A stretch of DNA of 49,313 nucleotides from Bacteroidota bacterium (GCA_030706385.1 JAUZOQ010000013.1:1-49313), one strand, 5' to 3'. Shown: positions 19,339 to 28,686, counted from the stretch's first letter. A program made the numbers and translations. The notes: generated from the sequence alone by a model not told the origin.

Positions 19339-19814
19339 TCTATGGGTGCCTTCGTACCGATTTGCAAGGGTTCTTTGCGCATCGTTCCATCATCGGGCGG
19401 CGAAAGAAGTTGACGAACTCTCGCTTCAATTTCCAAGGCTATTTTTTGGAAGAAAGCTCTTTTCTGCTCTTCTGTCCCTTGAAATTGCGCGGGATCCTCC
19501 AAGTTCCAGTGCATCCGTTGCTGCTTGCCTGGAAAAATAGGGCAGGATTCTTTGGCATTATCACAAACAGTGATTACGATATCCCATGATTGATTCAAGA
19601 ATTCACTAACGGACTTTGACTTGTTTGTGGAAATATCGATGTTCATCTCGCGGAGTGTTTCTATTGCAAGCGGGTGAACGTACCCGGTAGGATTGGATCC
19701 GGCGCTATACGCATGATACCAATCACCTCCCAAGAAATTAAGTATTCCCTCAGCCATCTGGCTACGGCAGGAGTTTCCGGTACATACAAATAAGACTCGC
19801 TTCTTATCTATCAT
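19335..19814 (-). CDS. arsC: arsenate reductase, thioredoxin-coupled type
   Basis: A 159-residue protein of the low-molecular-weight phosphatase fold. The P-loop CTGNSCRS (Cys11 to Arg17) opens the protein. The two further redox cysteines of the thioredoxin-coupled class are present as Cys84 and Cys91 in VCDNAKESCP, equivalent to Cys82 and Cys89 of Staphylococcus ArsC. It reduces arsenate to arsenite by an intramolecular disulfide relay. First gene of a two-gene operon with the aquaporin. No arsR was found nearby. The C-terminal ~30 residues (MRKEPLQIGTKAPIE) are an extra tail. Confidence 0.93.
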   Translation of the reverse strand: MIDKKRVLFVCTGNSCRSQMAEGILNFLGGDWYHAYSAGSNPTGYVHPLAIETLREMNIDISTNKSKSVSEFLNQSWDIVITVCDNAKESCPIFPGKQQRMHWNLEDPAQFQGTEEQKRAFFQKIALEIEARVRQLLSPPDDGTMRKEPLQIGTKAPIE

Positions 19815-19819
19815 GATAG
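19808..19819. promoter_or_regulatory. perfect palindrome over the arsC start codon
   Basis: CTATCATGATAG is a 12 bp perfect palindrome with the arsC ATG at its centre. An 8 bp palindrome TTGATCAA follows at 19832-19839. Either could be an operator for an arsenic-responsive repressor encoded elsewhere, but no regulator gene is adjacent and short palindromes can occur by chance. Confidence 0.25.
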
Positions 19820-20025
19820 TCTGATTCGATTTTGATCAATCTTGTACGGCTGGCTTCGTCATGTTATGCTTCTTTCTCGCCGTAGTTATCGTAATCAGCA
19901 TGTGAACGGTTCCAAATCTTGGGTTACATTTTCATTAAGAAGTCCAGAATGCTCTGGCGCTACTACTTGGTGTTTGTGTGTCCACCGCTGAAATCCCTCT
20001 GCGTCAAATTCCGTATCTTCGCAGC

Positions 20026-20979
20026 ATGACTAAAAGAATCGGAATCATCGGACAACCCTGTATCGATGAAATTATTTCTCCCAACGGTGAAATGATCTCG
20101 CAATCCTTAGGTGGTATTCTCTATTCCTACGCTGCGCTTGAAAGAGCTGCCCAAGAATCAGCCGCAGATGTTGAATTCCTGCCGCTCACATGGACTTCTA
20201 TCCCCGATCGTGAGATCTTGCTTCCGTTCTATTCCGGACTTCACCATTTTCGCGATCTTACAAAGCTTTTCCCGACGGATTCCCTGACCAATCGAGTACG
20301 CCTTGTTTACTCTGATGAGAAGCATCGCTCCGAACATTGTCCTATCATTCTACCGCCACTGACATCTGAAGAACTTTCATGGGTTGATCTCGCCTCACTG
20401 GATGGCCTATTTATCAATATGATTTCGGGATTCGACATTTCCCTAGAAACACTTCAATGGATCCGATCCAAAACGGATGCTTATATTCATCTTGATATTC
20501 ATGCTCTTGTTCTCGGTGAATTATCAACTATTGAAACGTTACCTAGGGTAATAACAGGCCGGAAGGATTGGAGAGAGTGGGTTTCAGTAGTGGATTCGGT
20601 TCAAATGAACGAGACGGAATCTGATTGGCTGGGCGCACCGGAAATAATCACTGAGAAGAATCTGCTTTCCGAGATCCGCAGACTCTTCCTCCAGAATGGA
20701 CGGCCATTGACTGCTGTCATAACGCGCTCGGACCGAGGCGCTACACTATTTGACTTTCAGCATGAAAAGATCTGGAATAAGGAACCGACGAAGCGAATAA
20801 TATCGGACACCACTGGATCTGGAGATGTATTTGGTGCCCTTTATACCCTTACCAGAACTCTTGGCACGTCCGAGCAGGAAGCGCTCTGGCATGCCGAGAC
20901 GTGGGCCGGATGGAACACAGAATTGCATGGGCCGGAGAACATTCTCATCGCACCCCTATCCGATGAAATCCGCTCCTAG
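20026..20979 (+). CDS. PfkB-family sugar kinase
   Basis: A 317-residue protein from the ATG at 20026; the frame is open to a GTG at 19978, but the kinase fold starts at MTKRIGIIGQPCIDEI. The C-terminal signature DTTGSGDVFGALYTL holds the catalytic Asp of the ribokinase/PfkB family (DTxGAGD, here with Ser for Ala). The N-terminal GGILYSYAAL corresponds to the GG sugar-binding motif, and TRSDRGATLF precedes the ATP site. Such kinases phosphorylate sugars or nucleosides; the substrate is not evident. Monocistronic, ending 21 nt before the convergent E1 alpha gene. Confidence 0.8.
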   Translation: MTKRIGIIGQPCIDEIISPNGEMISQSLGGILYSYAALERAAQESAADVEFLPLTWTSIPDREILLPFYSGLHHFRDLTKLFPTDSLTNRVRLVYSDEKHRSEHCPIILPPLTSEELSWVDLASLDGLFINMISGFDISLETLQWIRSKTDAYIHLDIHALVLGELSTIETLPRVITGRKDWREWVSVVDSVQMNETESDWLGAPEIITEKNLLSEIRRLFLQNGRPLTAVITRSDRGATLFDFQHEKIWNKEPTKRIISDTTGSGDVFGALYTLTRTLGTSEQEALWHAETWAGWNTELHGPENILIAPLSDEIRS

Positions 20980-21000
20980 CAAACCCATTCCTTTTCTTAC

Positions 21001-21954
21001 TCACTGGAAAAACACATTCTTGAATGCTTCTGCTGCATCAGGAGCCGGAAGTGTATTCGCATATGCAACCGCCTCCTCGATCTCCGACTTTGCCTGTTGC
21101 TGCATCGATGTTAGTTCGCTCTCTGATGCGCCCTTATTGAGAAGGAGGGTCGCCGTTCTAAGAACCGGATCTTTCCGATCCCATTCCTCAAGCAACTCCT
21201 TGGGTACGTAATCGAAGGGATCATGCTCTGCATGCCCTCTCATCCGCATAGTAGTTGTCTCAATGATCGTAGGTCCATTCCCTGCCCTGGCGAATTCTAT
21301 AGCTTGTGAAGTGGCAGAGAAAACCGCTTCAATATCAGTTCCGTCGACCGTGACTCCCGGTATCCCATAGCCGATTGCACGATCGGAGAATCTTGGATTG
21401 TGTGTCTGGGCTGCAACCGGAGTCGAATAGGCGTATTGGTTGTTCTCGATGACCAGAACGAATGGTAATTGCTGAACGGAAGCCATCATCAAACCTTCAT
21501 GCACTTCTCCAACCGAAGCACCTCCATCACCAATATAATTTAAGACAACAAACCCGCTCTTGGAAAGCTTTTGGGCGAGTGCGGCTCCGACAGCAACAGG
21601 GACCATTGCTCCTAAATGAGAGACATTCCCATAAATTTTCTTTTCGGGATCCGCAAAATGTCCTGTTCCATCAGTTCCACGAGTTATCGATCCCCGTCGG
21701 AATAAAAAATTAATAGCCATCTCACGGGGTGTCATGCCTCGAACGAAATGAGCGCCATTATCACGATGCATTGGAAAGATGATGTCCCCTTCTTGAAGCG
21801 CCATTGCAGTTCCGACACTCGATGCTTCATTTCCGATCTGCGCATAAACACCGCCAACGATCTTCGACTGTCTGTAAAGATTGATCATTGCATGGTCGAA
21901 CTCACGTGCAAGTAACATGTTCTCATATGCAACTATCAATTCGGCTTTCGTCAT
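21001..21954 (-). CDS. 2-oxoacid (pyruvate-type) dehydrogenase E1 alpha subunit
   Basis: A 317-residue E1 alpha subunit. The thiamine diphosphate motif is GDG at 142-144 through ENN at 170-172. Other landmarks are MHRDNGAHFVRG, GTDGTGHF and MRMRGHAEHDP. It decarboxylates pyruvate or a branched-chain 2-oxoacid together with an E1 beta subunit and passes the acyl group to a lipoyl E2. No E1 beta gene is adjacent, which is unusual because alpha and beta are normally neighbours; the E2 fragment is at 1-267. The choice between pyruvate and branched-chain substrate is open. Confidence 0.88.
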   Translation of the reverse strand: MTKAELIVAYENMLLAREFDHAMINLYRQSKIVGGVYAQIGNEASSVGTAMALQEGDIIFPMHRDNGAHFVRGMTPREMAINFLFRRGSITRGTDGTGHFADPEKKIYGNVSHLGAMVPVAVGAALAQKLSKSGFVVLNYIGDGGASVGEVHEGLMMASVQQLPFVLVIENNQYAYSTPVAAQTHNPRFSDRAIGYGIPGVTVDGTDIEAVFSATSQAIEFARAGNGPTIIETTTMRMRGHAEHDPFDYVPKELLEEWDRKDPVLRTATLLLNKGASESELTSMQQQAKSEIEEAVAYANTLPAPDAAEAFKNVFFQ

Positions 21955-22042
21955 TCTTTTAATTAAGAATCAGGATTTGGTGAAACGATATCTGTATTTT
22001 TGCATATAAACAAGAGAATCGAATAATATAATCTTCAAAAAA

Positions 22043-22978
22043 ATGACTGAACTCTATCCACCAATTGAACCATATAAACAAGGTAACCTGAAAGTCTCAG
22101 ATCTTCATTCTCTCTACTATGAGGAAGTGGGCAATCCCGACGGTCAGCCGGCAGTAGTTCTCCATGGCGGGCCCGGTGCCGGATGCACTCCGGACATGCG
22201 ACGTTTTTTCGATCCCACGCATTACCGAATCATACTTTTCGATCAGCGGGCCTGCGGCAGGAGTTCGCCTTTGGCAGTTCTCGAGGAGAACACGACTTGG
22301 GATATCGTTGCTGATATAGAGAAGTTACGAGAACATTTAGGAATTGAGAAGTGGCTAGTATTTGGCGGATCATGGGGATCTACGCTCGGACTTTCATATT
22401 CTCAAAGTCATCCGGAACGAGTCACACAATTAATTCTTCGGGGTATTTTCTTATCTCGCGATAGAGATAACGATTGGCTTTACGGATACGGTGCAAGCGA
22501 ACTTTTCCCTGAGCAATGGGCAGATTTCTGTTCGGGAGTGAGAAAAGCTGAAGACGAAAGCTATCCACAAGCTTACTACAAAGCACTTACCTCTTCCGAC
22601 AAAAGTACACAACTTGCAGCCGCAAAAAAATGGAGTGATTGGGAGTGGTCTATCATTAAACTTGTTACGACTGAAAAACCAACCGACGACCAGTTTGCGA
22701 TCAACTTTGCGAGGATCGAGTGCCATTTCATCCTCAATCGCTGCTTCCTTGAAGAGGGACAATTACTTCGTGATGCATCCCGCATAGCACATATCCCCAT
22801 GACCATGGTACATGGTCGATACGACGTGGTTTGTGCGATGCATAATGCTTATGATCTTCACCAAGTTCTTCCTCATGCCGAATTGGTGGTCTGTCCGCGC
22901 TCCGGTCATTCTCAATTTGAAGAGGAGATCGCCGCAGCTCTCGTTGAGGCAACGAACAAGTACAGGGTCGGGAAATGA
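22043..22978 (+). CDS. pip: proline iminopeptidase
   Basis: A 311-residue alpha/beta hydrolase of peptidase family S33. The oxyanion motif HGGPGAG lies at 41-47, the nucleophile Ser110 in GGSWGS, then Asp261 (GRYDVV) and His289 (RSGHSQ). The segment DQRACGRS is typical of Pip, which removes N-terminal proline from peptides. Length matches the family. The stop overlaps the HAD gene start by 4 nt (ATGA 22975-22978). It fits a peptide-use theme with the two subtilases and peptide transport proteins in the window. Confidence 0.93.
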   Translation: MTELYPPIEPYKQGNLKVSDLHSLYYEEVGNPDGQPAVVLHGGPGAGCTPDMRRFFDPTHYRIILFDQRACGRSSPLAVLEENTTWDIVADIEKLREHLGIEKWLVFGGSWGSTLGLSYSQSHPERVTQLILRGIFLSRDRDNDWLYGYGASELFPEQWADFCSGVRKAEDESYPQAYYKALTSSDKSTQLAAAKKWSDWEWSIIKLVTTEKPTDDQFAINFARIECHFILNRCFLEEGQLLRDASRIAHIPMTMVHGRYDVVCAMHNAYDLHQVLPHAELVVCPRSGHSQFEEEIAAALVEATNKYRVGK

Positions 22979-23727
22979 GCTCGAGAATCAAAGTCGTATT
23001 CTTTGATCTTGACGACACGCTCTACGATCATAGCTTCCATATTCATTCGGGGATCTCGGCCCTTCGGGAGCAGCACTCATTCTTGCAAGCCCATTCGATC
23101 GAGTCATTAAATAAGTTAAGCCACGACTTGCTAGAAGAGGTTCATGCTCGTTTGCTCCTGGGCGAAATCTCGCTCAACGAATCGCGCCGGATTCGTTGGT
23201 ACAAATTCCTGAAGAACTTCGGTCAAGAACTTAATTTCGATCCTATAGAGTTTTCGGATTCATACCTTCGAGCATACTATGGCTCTGAGCGTGCTCTCCC
23301 TGGTGCGATCGATCTTCTGCGGGAATTGAGGAAAGAGTACCGAATCGGAATAATTTCAAACAACTTGCTTGAAGAACAACTGGCAAAGATGCGCCGTATT
23401 GGGATAATTGAGTATATTGATTTTTACGCGATAAGCGACGATGTCGGGTTTGCAAAACCAGATAGAAGAATCTTTGAAATTGCATTGGAACGCGGGGGCG
23501 TTAGTCAAGACGAAGCGGTATTTATTGGAGATTCATGGCACATCGATATCACCGGCGCTCTTACCGCAGGGATCCGCCCTATTTGGCTTAACCGTAGTGG
23601 TATGCTACCACCCGAGCCCGGAATTGCTGAGATTCCCTCACTGGAGCCGGTTGAGAGAGTTTTGAATCACATCCGTAGCGAGACACCAACTCCGACAACT
23701 ACCAATGCTGAACCTCCAAGCGCGTAA
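22975..23727 (+). CDS. HAD-superfamily phosphatase (YjjG-like)
   Basis: A 250-residue haloacid-dehalogenase hydrolase. Motif I FFDLDDTL gives nucleophile Asp11 and Asp13; motif II is ISNN; motif III Lys is in FAKPDRRIF; motif IV is GDSWHIDITGA. The helical cap between motifs I and II fits the C1-cap group that includes the nucleotidase YjjG. The substrate is not evident. Translationally coupled to pip. The last 61 nt run over the end of the convergent EamA gene; they encode the Thr/Pro-rich tail, beyond the catalytic core. Confidence 0.85.
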   Translation: MSSRIKVVFFDLDDTLYDHSFHIHSGISALREQHSFLQAHSIESLNKLSHDLLEEVHARLLLGEISLNESRRIRWYKFLKNFGQELNFDPIEFSDSYLRAYYGSERALPGAIDLLRELRKEYRIGIISNNLLEEQLAKMRRIGIIEYIDFYAISDDVGFAKPDRRIFEIALERGGVSQDEAVFIGDSWHIDITGALTAGIRPIWLNRSGMLPPEPGIAEIPSLEPVERVLNHIRSETPTPTTTNAEPPSA

Positions 23728-24548
23728 TAATCAAGACGCTCATTAAGGATCAACCAGCCGAGAAATACAGCAATTACCGGAGTGACGATCGCAACATAGG
23801 TCATCGTCACCGCCGATGTCTCCTTGATAAGCCGGAAGTAGATTCCAAACGTGACGATCGTACCAAGAATGGCAAGATATGAGATTGTCCATACCTGAGC
23901 GAAGTTCAGTGAGATGTCTTGCCATGGCTCTCGCATCAAAGCGGTAATTCCTAAGATCAGACATCCCACGCTCGTCGTAATTGCATTGAGCATGATCGGG
24001 GCGACAGATTGGGTGGACCGTTTTGTAACGATCGCACTAGCTGCGCTGACAATCGGAGCAATCAGCAACACTCCCATTGCCCAAAGATGAGTGGAATCTA
24101 CCTTTTCTATTTGAGGATAGAAGATCGTGGCTATGCCGATGATTCCTAGCAGAATTCCTAATATTTTAACTGCAGTAAGTTTTTCGGACTGGAGTGCCCA
24201 ATGTGATCCAATTGCCGTCCAAAGCGGCATCGTTCCAAATATCACGGCACCCAGACCTGATGGTACATAGGGAGAAGTTCCGTAGACGATCCCGAATGAT
24301 ATGCCATTGCTGAGTATACCTACAATAATGACTGCACCCCATGCTTTTCGATCGGCGGGCAGTGGTATCTTCCTAAATATCGCAAAGAGCCAGATTAGGA
24401 CAGTCGCCAGAAGAAATCTTAAGGCTGCGCCGGTGAATGGAGGCAGAGCGGCATTTGCACCAATGTGGATGACGAGCCACGTAGAGCCCCATATCAGACA
24501 TATTAGCGTGTACAGGAAATAGAATTCTAGCTTTGAATCTTTGGTCAC
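23667..24548 (-). CDS. EamA-family membrane transporter
   Basis: A 293-residue protein with ten predicted helices in two EamA repeats. The first repeat begins LICLIWGSTWLVIHIG and the second VSAASAIVTKRSTQ. EamA (drug/metabolite transporter) proteins export small metabolites such as amino acids; the ligand is unknown. The start codon is GTG at 24548. The final codons lie within the 3' end of the HAD gene, so the two genes overlap tail to tail by 61 nt. Confidence 0.88.
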   Translation of the reverse strand: MTKDSKLEFYFLYTLICLIWGSTWLVIHIGANAALPPFTGAALRFLLATVLIWLFAIFRKIPLPADRKAWGAVIIVGILSNGISFGIVYGTSPYVPSGLGAVIFGTMPLWTAIGSHWALQSEKLTAVKILGILLGIIGIATIFYPQIEKVDSTHLWAMGVLLIAPIVSAASAIVTKRSTQSVAPIMLNAITTSVGCLILGITALMREPWQDISLNFAQVWTISYLAILGTIVTFGIYFRLIKETSAVTMTYVAIVTPVIAVFLGWLILNERLDYYALGGSALVVVGVGVSLRM

Positions 24549-24663
24549 TCGTTTATGATCTTAATATTTTCCATGTCTTTCAAACCATTCTTTCCCATAT
24601 CCGTTCTCACAATGTTATAGTTTTGTAATAAATTCGGCGACAGAACAAGAAATCCACAAATCT

Positions 24664-26412
24664 TTGAGAATCAAAGCAGCAAAAAATCTTCTTGATGCAG
24701 TATTCGTAATCATGGGAATTGCGATCCTGATTATCATCACGACGATTTACCAGATGCCTTTCCGGCTTGATGATGTCCTCCACATGGATTGGGCTAGGCA
24801 ACATTCCTTTTGGGATGCATTTGATGTCGGCCGCGGTGAGATCGTTCGAAGCGTACGTCCCGTCTTTGCCATGACGATATGGTTGCTGACCCATTCTGCC
24901 GGTGTCTCCCACTATTTTCCATGGCATGTGACACTGGTCGGGTCCTTCCTGATCGGGCTGGCTTATGCAGGCAAAACTGCACGTTATATTGCTAATGAGA
25001 CATCTGCTCTCTATTTCACGACCGGCTTATTTTGGCTTTGTTTTCTGCCGATTCTCAATGTGTTGTTCTGGTATGGTGATCTGACATTTACGCTTGAATT
25101 ACTGTTCGTTGCTCCTGCATGGTACTATGGAATACGAGGATTACTTGAGGGGCGTCTTCGAGATTGGATCGCGGCAAATCTATGTGGGATTCTTGCAGTC
25201 CTCGCGAAAGAGCCAGCACTTCTGCTCGTACATTCGGTAGTCCTTGGTATTTTCCTACTGTGTTGCGCTGAGATCAAATTAGCGTGGCAGGGCAAGTCTA
25301 AATCTTCCAAGTTAATAGCTGTCATGGCTTATGTTATTTTTCTTGCCATTTCAACTAAACTATACTTTTCTTCCCCAACTCGTTCAAACAGATTTTTTGA
25401 TTTTGCAAGTCTCTCTCATGAACAGCTTTTGTTCTTCGTCAAGGATAGGTTGTCATATTATGGGGAGAATTTGCTGAACCCGATTGCCAGGCTCCTTCTC
25501 GTTTCTCCAATTATTTACTCCATTTTACGACCGCTACTCAATCGGAGAGTATCCCTCATAGTTCTATTAGGAGTGCTGGGCATTTCTATTGTGTTAGCAT
25601 TCCTGGCCATCAAGACACTGATAGTATTTTCGGCTATCCTGGTTCTGTGTTCGATTCTGAATCTCTTTCGAAAGAGAAACAATAGGGTTAATCGACTACT
25701 TTTGCCTTTCTATTTCTCCGCAATCCTTATAATGGCAGTACTCTTGGACACGGTGATGCTCGTCAAGACACAACTAACGGAGCTGTCCTTCGTTTTGCTA
25801 ATCATCAGCGGTGTTCACTGGTCCTTGATGGCTAAGGACATTTACGCCATCTCAGAACCTTACCTGCAAAATCGACGGATCCGGAGAGGACTACTTCTTC
25901 TTGCCATCGCCGGCACTTTGGCAGGAGCCTATGTAGCACTCCCAACTGTACGGGCTAAGGAGCAACTCCTTCAAGATGTGCGGAACGTTCGCAGTAATGC
26001 GAACGACGCTATTAAATGGATGGGTAATAACTTACCTTTTGGAAGCACCGTCTTGGTTGCGACTCCAGGTCTTTACGGCTTGGGCGGAGCAGACGAAATG
26101 ACGTCAAAAGATGATGAATATAAACTGTACGCGCAGTATACGTTTCTCCAGGGATATGTCAGATCATACTTCAACGCTCTTCACCGCGAAGATCTGAAAC
26201 TTGGCTTCTTGGAAGATTCAACAATGCTTTCCCGAGTCCTCGATTCCTGTCGAGTCCAAAATAATTATTACTTGTTTCTTCAAACAGGAATGGATATTGA
26301 CCGATTTCACGGCAAGATCGCCAACAAAAAGCAATTGGAAGCCAATGATATGATGCTTGCAGCATTCGTCCAGAAGCCATTTCCAAGTGAGGTGTGGAAA
26401 TTGGTACGCTAG
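24664..26412 (+). CDS. polytopic membrane protein, possibly GT-C glycosyltransferase-like
   Basis: A 582-residue protein with about eleven hydrophobic helices and a C-terminal soluble part of about 150 residues. The first loop after helix 1 carries FRLDDVLHMDWA with acidic Asp36 and Asp37, the place where GT-C glycosyltransferases (PMT, ArnT type) keep catalytic acids. No other GT-C motif was seen, so this is a suggestion from layout. The first codon is TTG; an alternative ATG lies at 24712, inside the first helix. Transcribed divergently from EamA and convergent with the BamA/TamA-type gene. Confidence 0.65.
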   Translation: MRIKAAKNLLDAVFVIMGIAILIIITTIYQMPFRLDDVLHMDWARQHSFWDAFDVGRGEIVRSVRPVFAMTIWLLTHSAGVSHYFPWHVTLVGSFLIGLAYAGKTARYIANETSALYFTTGLFWLCFLPILNVLFWYGDLTFTLELLFVAPAWYYGIRGLLEGRLRDWIAANLCGILAVLAKEPALLLVHSVVLGIFLLCCAEIKLAWQGKSKSSKLIAVMAYVIFLAISTKLYFSSPTRSNRFFDFASLSHEQLLFFVKDRLSYYGENLLNPIARLLLVSPIIYSILRPLLNRRVSLIVLLGVLGISIVLAFLAIKTLIVFSAILVLCSILNLFRKRNNRVNRLLLPFYFSAILIMAVLLDTVMLVKTQLTELSFVLLIISGVHWSLMAKDIYAISEPYLQNRRIRRGLLLLAIAGTLAGAYVALPTVRAKEQLLQDVRNVRSNANDAIKWMGNNLPFGSTVLVATPGLYGLGGADEMTSKDDEYKLYAQYTFLQGYVRSYFNALHREDLKLGFLEDSTMLSRVLDSCRVQNNYYLFLQTGMDIDRFHGKIANKKQLEANDMMLAAFVQKPFPSEVWKLVR

Positions 26413-26418
26413 TAGGCG

Positions 26419-28686
26419 CTAGAAAGGTTGGCCCAAAGCAAACTCGAAATTGAACACATCTGCAAATACATTCCAGAACTTGCCTTTTCTGTCCCACATG
26501 AAAACTCCGGCCGATGCGTTCGGTGGTATTGCTAGCAGTATGTCTTTATTTGGCTTGTCTTTTCCCAAAGTCCCGGGTGGATATGGGTCCGGGTACGGAT
26601 CATAAAACTTGAATCCAAAATCAAATCGCAAGGCCCCCAAAAGAGTATTGTACCGAATTCCCGTGCCTATGGCAACTGCAAGATTCTTGATCGCAATCGG
26701 AACATCCTTGTCCCAGACATTTCCTACGTCACAAAAGAAAGCGATTCTCAAGGCTGAGAGGAATTGCTGTGTCGCTGTGATCTCTGCCGGATAATGAAAA
26801 AGTGCATACCGCCACTCGAGGTTCGTTTCAATTGTCTTATATCCACCGTACTGCGGATGCCCGGGGATTGGGTTGTTGGAAACCAATAGCGTTCTAGCAG
26901 CCCAACCCCTCATTGAATTCGTCCCTCCTCCGAAATAACGGTTTTCAATGAGAATGTCCCGCGATTGATCGCCTGGATGATCCAACCAAACATTCCCGTA
27001 GAGTATCCTATAAGCGAGTATGCTTCTCCCCTCGTTCACACCAAGATTGGCAAACGCCTTGAACTGCGGGGTAAATTTTGTGTATGCTGCGCTCGGAAGA
27101 CCCGTAGGAATAGCATTCGCAATAAATTGGAGGGTACGCTGTAAAGACATCCCCACGAATATTCCTCTAGATGGGTTTTGAGGATCATTGGTTGAGTTAT
27201 ACCCCATGTCGAGTGAGCCCAGAGCATTAAACTGAGATGGTACCGTTGTCGTATCGATACGACCATTAAAAATTGAGGAATCACGATAATCGCGGTTTAC
27301 ATACTGGAGTAAACCTTTCGGAGAGGCATAGATTACTATGGCAGGGTCATGCGACAGTTGCACATTTGTACCAAGGCTTGCGGTGATCGTTCGTTCGAGA
27401 TACTGAAGGGTCTTAAGATCGGGAGTCCTCTGATCACTATAACTTGAATTTGCCGATAGTACCAAAGGCACATTCTTTATCCCGATGTATGGGAATACGA
27501 AATCGCCTGAAAGACTAACATGGTTTTGATTTCTGGGAAACAACTGATACACTGCCTGAGTGGTGAAATTATCGGCGACATTGAAAAGATTGCGATTGCT
27601 GTAGGATACTCCGAATCCTAAGATGAACTGATAAAACGGATTTATACCGAGATAGGGGTAAGGAGTAAAGTCCCATGAGGGACGCATACGGAGATATACT
27701 ATTACTGGCAGGACTATTCCATCCTTTGAAGAGTCTGGTATCCGATAAAATCCTGACGTATCAAGTTCAATATTGATGTACTGAAAAGTACCCAATCTAC
27801 TAAGATCTCGCTCGGAGATAAGCTTGTTAGAATTCTTGTACCATGCGCCTGAGTCCAGGCTTAACGCACGGTGGATAGTTGCATCGGAGACGTATCCGTA
27901 TTTAGAGTAGGCAGTATCGCTTACAATCCTCGGTGCACCGACCCGTACCCTGGGTCCAGTCTTAAACTTGATGGATATGGTGATAGATTTCCTATTTCGG
28001 TCGAGTTCTATGATAGTAGCCCCAGTCGGCAGAGACAAGAACGGGTAGCCATTTTCACCGAGGATCTGTTGAATGCGAAGTACCTCTTTATCCAACTCGT
28101 CTTTGGAATAAACTGATTTCGCCTTAATCCCAATATTATCCGTTAATTTATTTTGGAGGTCCATTGGAAGGTGCTCTAACCCCTCAAAAGTAAAGCCTGA
28201 GACCACATAAGGCTTTCCCTCGTAAATCCGAAAGGCAATCGTATCCTCGACAACCGGATATTTATCCCATTTTGCAGGAGGGAGAAACTTATTTTTGTCG
28301 TAAACCTTCTGCCATTGCTCAGCGCTAACTACTGACTCATGTAATGAATATCCAATGTGCGCATCAAAATAGCCCCTGCTCCGATAATAGACGAAAATTC
28401 GAGTCGTATCTTCGGCAAGTACACCTTCATCAACGAATTGTTGTGGAGTCCCCCAATCTGAATTTAGCCAGTTTAATATCCGCTCACCTCCGCTGGAGGT
28501 CCTCGTTGCAATTATGCTTTCGAGTTCGAGTGATGAGATGTTGTTATTTCCCTCAAAGCGAATTTCGGAGATTTCCCTCTTACGGATCTTCTCCAATTCA
28601 GGGGGGCGTTGTGCATTGCCTAAAGAAGGACACAGCAAGAGGCTAATAGCGATAAGGATGAGAACGGGTTTCAGCGGTTCTAACAT
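26419..28686 (-). CDS. Omp85 (BamA/TamA-family) outer membrane protein
   Basis: A 755-residue protein from the ATG at 28686, chosen because it starts a proper signal peptide (MLEPLKPVLILIAISLL...NAQ); the open frame to 28794 has no signal character. Residues ~30-330 contain POTRA-like repeats (EISEIRFEGNNNISSLEL, KPYVVSGFTFEGLEHLP, QILGENGYPFLSL). The rest is a beta barrel with RYFGGGTNSMRGW, near the conserved RGF-type motif of barrel loop 6. It ends in Phe (EFALGQPF), the usual C-terminal aromatic. It inserts or moves proteins across the outer membrane; BamA versus TamA-like cannot be decided from sequence alone. Confidence 0.88.
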   Translation of the reverse strand: MLEPLKPVLILIAISLLLCPSLGNAQRPPELEKIRKREISEIRFEGNNNISSLELESIIATRTSSGGERILNWLNSDWGTPQQFVDEGVLAEDTTRIFVYYRSRGYFDAHIGYSLHESVVSAEQWQKVYDKNKFLPPAKWDKYPVVEDTIAFRIYEGKPYVVSGFTFEGLEHLPMDLQNKLTDNIGIKAKSVYSKDELDKEVLRIQQILGENGYPFLSLPTGATIIELDRNRKSITISIKFKTGPRVRVGAPRIVSDTAYSKYGYVSDATIHRALSLDSGAWYKNSNKLISERDLSRLGTFQYINIELDTSGFYRIPDSSKDGIVLPVIVYLRMRPSWDFTPYPYLGINPFYQFILGFGVSYSNRNLFNVADNFTTQAVYQLFPRNQNHVSLSGDFVFPYIGIKNVPLVLSANSSYSDQRTPDLKTLQYLERTITASLGTNVQLSHDPAIVIYASPKGLLQYVNRDYRDSSIFNGRIDTTTVPSQFNALGSLDMGYNSTNDPQNPSRGIFVGMSLQRTLQFIANAIPTGLPSAAYTKFTPQFKAFANLGVNEGRSILAYRILYGNVWLDHPGDQSRDILIENRYFGGGTNSMRGWAARTLLVSNNPIPGHPQYGGYKTIETNLEWRYALFHYPAEITATQQFLSALRIAFFCDVGNVWDKDVPIAIKNLAVAIGTGIRYNTLLGALRFDFGFKFYDPYPDPYPPGTLGKDKPNKDILLAIPPNASAGVFMWDRKGKFWNVFADVFNFEFALGQPF

